Below are positions 61,321 through 64,000 of a stretch of DNA of 64,000 bases, in pieces. Source of the DNA: JBJYIN01 sp046237015. GTDB lineage: Bacteria; Pseudomonadota; Gammaproteobacteria; Enterobacterales; Enterobacteriaceae. Both the position numbers and the translations under genes were made by a program. The first letter of the stretch is position 1; every line of letters starts with the position of its first letter. The stretch covers positions 186,001 to 250,000 of the forward strand of contig NZ_JBJYIN010000002.1 of the NCBI RefSeq assembly GCF_046237015.1. The letters are read 5' to 3'. Below the pieces are notes generated by a model. It saw nothing but the letters and a program-made list of their open reading frames with translations, was not told the DNA's origin and did not search any database.

Positions 61321-63297
61321 ATGGCTTATTTCTTACCTCGTACCAGCATGACGATGGGGGCCGCTTTGGTATTAAGCGGTTTATTTGTTGGATATAGCAA
61401 TAGTAGCGCGGCGACAACACCCTCTATGAACCGCTCATTTGCGCCACAAAACGTGAAAATTCCCGCGCTGGCCTATGATAGTTCGAGCGTGACGTTAGTG
61501 TGGGAAAAGCCGCTCCAGGCGGAATCAGCCATTAAGGATTACCATGTCTATATGAATGGGTCATTGCTGGGAAATGTCAGCGATAATCAGAATGCCCATT
61601 CCCCCGCTAAGCCTTATATCGATAATTTTTATAATAAAATTGACACGACGGGATGGCACACGCGTATCAGTTTCCATAATTTTAAAGCGACCGGATTATC
61701 GCCAGACACGGAATATCGTTTTACAGTACGAGCGGTTTATGCCGACGGTAAGGAATCCATTGATAGCGAAACTATCGTTCAGAAAACCACGCCAGTGCCG
61801 CATATCATTAGCGTGACTCGCCATGGTGCGGTTGGGGATGGCGTAGCTAACGATACTCTGGCGATTCAGAAAGCGATTGACGCGTGTACGGTAGCAACCT
61901 ATCCACAGGGTTGTAAGGTCGTGGTTGAAGGGGGAGAGTTTAAGACTGGCGCGCTGTTTTTGCACAGTAATATGACATTTGAAGTGGCTGAAGGCGCAAT
62001 ATTGCGCGGCTCTGATAATGGTGATGATTATCCGATAGCGCGCGGTTATTACCTCTATCCCTACACGTCGCCAGCATTGCCAAAACGTCCGCCTTCATTA
62101 ATTAACGTGCTGGAACAGGATGATAAAGGCAATACGCATGTGGGGACATTTGAAAATATTCGTATTGTTGGTAAAGGAACCATAGACGGTAATGGCTGGA
62201 CGCGTGGGGTAAAAGCCGGTGGTGCGGCAACGGTGACCGATGAGCTAGGGAATGTACTGCCGCAGTATCGTGCCAGTAAGGCTGCCAATGTCTCTACGGA
62301 TGGAATTTTGGCTAAAAATCAAACGGAGAAAGCGGTGGCTGACGGGATGCCGATTGATGAAGCCTATAAGAATCGCCGCTCCAGCCTGATGACATTACGT
62401 GGCATCCGTCATCTTTATCTGGAAGGGCTGACGATTTTGAATCCGGCATATCACGGTATCATGGTGTTGGAATCTGAAAATGTTGCCATGAATGCGCTGG
62501 TGCATACGACCTATGATGCAAATAATGCTGACGGCATCGAATTTGGTAATAGCCAGAATGTCATTGTATTCAATAACTTTTTTGATACTGGGGATGATAG
62601 CGTTAACTTTGCGGCGGGCTATGGTGCTGAAGTGGCAACGCTGGGGCAAAAAGCGCAAAGTGGCGCATGGATTTTCAACAATTACTTTCGGAAAGGGCAT
62701 GGTGCGGTTGTGACGGGGAGTCATACGGGTGCCTGGATTGAGAAGATTGTCGCTGAAAATAACGTCATGAATCAGACGGATGTGGGGCTGAGAATGAAAA
62801 GTCGCCCCTATTACGGTGGTGGCGCGCGTGATGTGGTTTTCCGTCATAACGCCATGCGCGATATTGCCAAGGAACCTTTTGTCTTTACCATCAAATACAA
62901 GGCCGACGTAAACGATACTAAACCCGCTGCTCAACCTGCTCAGTTTCGAGACGTGAATGTTTCTAATGTCACTATCGATGGTACGGCGAGTAAAAATAGC
63001 ATTCTGATCGACGGCATGACCGTTGCTGAAATGGCCAATGCATATGGCTTTTCTTTTGATCGCGATGCTTATCATCAAGGGTTTCATTTTGAAAATGTGA
63101 AATTCAAAAATACCAAAGCCACGGATATCACCTTCCTGAAAGCGAGCGAATTCAAAAATGTGATTTTTGAAAATGTTGCTGCGGCCTGGAAGTTTGGTCA
63201 TGTTGAAAATATCAGGTTGGAAGATAAGGTTAATCGCGGTGGTGTTATCACTACCACGGGAGAAGAAACGATTAATCTTGAGGCCGCACAGGAATAA
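61321..63297 (+). CDS. pehX: Exo-poly-alpha-D-galacturonosidase
   Basis: 658 residues, GH28. Signal peptide (about 1-30, ending NSSA), then a fibronectin-III-like domain (about 45-150: SSVTLVWEKPLQAESAIKDY) and the right-handed beta-helix. GH28 catalytic motifs: NNADGIEFGNS (first Asp), FDTGDDSVNFAAG (Asp pair), GHGAVVTGSHTG (His) and GLRMKSRPYYGG (Arg-x-Lys). It releases digalacturonate from polygalacturonate ends in the periplasm or outside. Start at ATG 61321, with AGGAAACG upstream, gives a clean signal peptide; an upstream frame does not. KdgR-controlled. Confidence 0.95.
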   Translation: MAYFLPRTSMTMGAALVLSGLFVGYSNSSAATTPSMNRSFAPQNVKIPALAYDSSSVTLVWEKPLQAESAIKDYHVYMNGSLLGNVSDNQNAHSPAKPYIDNFYNKIDTTGWHTRISFHNFKATGLSPDTEYRFTVRAVYADGKESIDSETIVQKTTPVPHIISVTRHGAVGDGVANDTLAIQKAIDACTVATYPQGCKVVVEGGEFKTGALFLHSNMTFEVAEGAILRGSDNGDDYPIARGYYLYPYTSPALPKRPPSLINVLEQDDKGNTHVGTFENIRIVGKGTIDGNGWTRGVKAGGAATVTDELGNVLPQYRASKAANVSTDGILAKNQTEKAVADGMPIDEAYKNRRSSLMTLRGIRHLYLEGLTILNPAYHGIMVLESENVAMNALVHTTYDANNADGIEFGNSQNVIVFNNFFDTGDDSVNFAAGYGAEVATLGQKAQSGAWIFNNYFRKGHGAVVTGSHTGAWIEKIVAENNVMNQTDVGLRMKSRPYYGGGARDVVFRHNAMRDIAKEPFVFTIKYKADVNDTKPAAQPAQFRDVNVSNVTIDGTASKNSILIDGMTVAEMANAYGFSFDRDAYHQGFHFENVKFKNTKATDITFLKASEFKNVIFENVAAAWKFGHVENIRLEDKVNRGGVITTTGEETINLEAAQE

Positions 63298-63305
63298 GGC
63301 ATTAT

Positions 63306-63329
63306 CCCGCGCTAAACGGCGCGGGTATT

Positions 63330-63330
<1 letters not shown>
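63306..63330 (+). terminator. Terminator of pehX
   Basis: CCCGCGC-TAAACG-GCGCGGG followed by TATTTAT, eight bases after the stop. Confidence 0.85.
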
Positions 63331-63456
<126 letters not shown>

Positions 63457-63678
63457 GAGCCTATCCAGGATTATCGTCCTGATTATCCTGCCATATCTGC
63501 TTATACGATCGCTGTCATGTTTGATGCCTTGTCCATCTTGCCCTAACAAACAGAATTGCGTAGCAATACGCAATAATCCACTTTTGTTCATTGGAACGAT
63601 TGGCGTGTCACATCCGATGTGAAAATATGCGCAGTGAAGGGAATGCTTCACTCAACGCGGTCATTAGGACAAGGTCAC
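63457..63678. other. Intergenic region before the prepilin peptidase gene
   Basis: Between the ERIC element and the prepilin peptidase start. I see no gene and no firm regulatory site; a weak promoter is expected here. Confidence 0.4.
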
Positions 63679-64000
63679 ATGGATGCGATAGCTGAATTTG
63701 CTCAGGAATTTCCTGCGTGGTGGTTGGGAATATTCGCGCTGCTGGGCGCGATTGTTGGTAGCTTTATGAATGTTGTGATATGTCGACTGCCGCTCGTGCT
63801 GGAGCAACGATGGCGACGAGAGACCTATTTGCGGTCTGGCGTACCACTGTCTGCCGCGCGCTCGCGTTACAACCTTTGCTGGCCGCCTTCCCATTGTCCC
63901 GATTGCCAGCACACTCTTGCTGTGAGAGACAATATTCCCGTATTCGGCTGGCTACTTTTACGGGGGATATCTCGCTGCTGCCAGCGCCCCATTTCCATGC
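63679..64000 (+). CDS. outO: Prepilin peptidase, 5' part (probably OutO)
   Basis: About 107 residues before the window ends. MDAIAEFAQEFPAWWLGIFA is the first membrane helix, followed by GSFMNVVICRLP, and a zinc-binding-type set of Cys pairs (CPDCQ, then CCQR near the window end), as in GspO/PilD leader peptidases. AAGGT lies four bases before ATG. In soft-rot bacteria this enzyme matures the type II secretion pseudopilins needed to export pectinases. It could also process the prepilins of the island at 19-22 kb. The symbol is inferred from context. Confidence 0.8.
   Translation, partial: MDAIAEFAQEFPAWWLGIFALLGAIVGSFMNVVICRLPLVLEQRWRRETYLRSGVPLSAARSRYNLCWPPSHCPDCQHTLAVRDNIPVFGWLLLRGISRCCQRPISM

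Overview
The window looks like chromosome of a pectinolytic soft-rot enterobacterium, most likely Pectobacterium. Housekeeping genes keep enterobacterial order and near-E. coli sequence (sdaC-sdaB, purE-purK, lpxH-ppiB, cysS, ybcJ, folD, argU, alaC). The right end carries a GH28 exo-polygalacturonase (pehX) behind a full-consensus KdgR box and the start of a prepilin peptidase (probably OutO). The genus call is an inference from gene content; no database was searched.

Layout. 1-9.2 kb: core genes for serine uptake and breakdown, purine synthesis, lipid A, cysteinyl-tRNA and folate. 9.3-10.6 kb: two uncharacterised genes. 10.9-15.0 kb: a D-alanylation operon in the order dltD-X-B-A-C, including a 40-codon dltX that is easy to miss. 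15.1-15.95 kb: scar of an older tRNA-linked island, with an integrase cut off after about 84 residues. 15.95-35.87 kb: an island of about 20 kb integrated in the 3' end of argU (tRNA-Arg-UCU), bounded by a 15-bp direct repeat.

The island combines a P4-type integrase and AlpA with a plasmid-like core: a RepL-type initiator, four iterons at exact 21-bp spacing, a MobQ relaxase, a candidate oriT and a TraD-like accessory protein. The core is bracketed by two diverged copies of a structured element. Cargo is a three-gene type IVb pilin cassette (PilV-like tip protein with shufflon constant region and collar domain, a pilin-like secreted protein, and a prepilin carrying about 160 residues of Ser-Ala-Ser repeat), an H-NS paralogue, an H-NS-like protein without a DNA-binding domain, a probable nucleotide-processing defence protein, a convergent toxin-antitoxin-like pair and a pentapeptide-repeat membrane protein. 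No pilus ATPase, secretin or platform gene lies in the window, so the pilins would need machinery encoded elsewhere.

36.0-45.7 kb: a second inserted block upstream of argU, bounded by two copies of the argU promoter region. It holds an autotransporter scrap, a LysR regulator, a six-gene DMSO-reductase-type cluster (iron-sulfur protein, radical SAM protein, TorD-type chaperone, DmsA, DmsB, DmsC) and an IS903-type remnant ending exactly at the second promoter copy. 46-51.2 kb: mechanosensitive channel, a large ERIC-like element, a D-amino-acid-aminotransferase-like gene and alaC. 51.3-60.9 kb: a LacI-regulated catabolic operon (FGGY kinase, fucose-isomerase-like protein, DapA-family lyase, sialidase-fold protein, TctCBA transporter) of unknown substrate, headed by a perfect 20-bp palindrome. 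61.3-64 kb: pehX, a 127-bp ERIC element and a partial prepilin peptidase.
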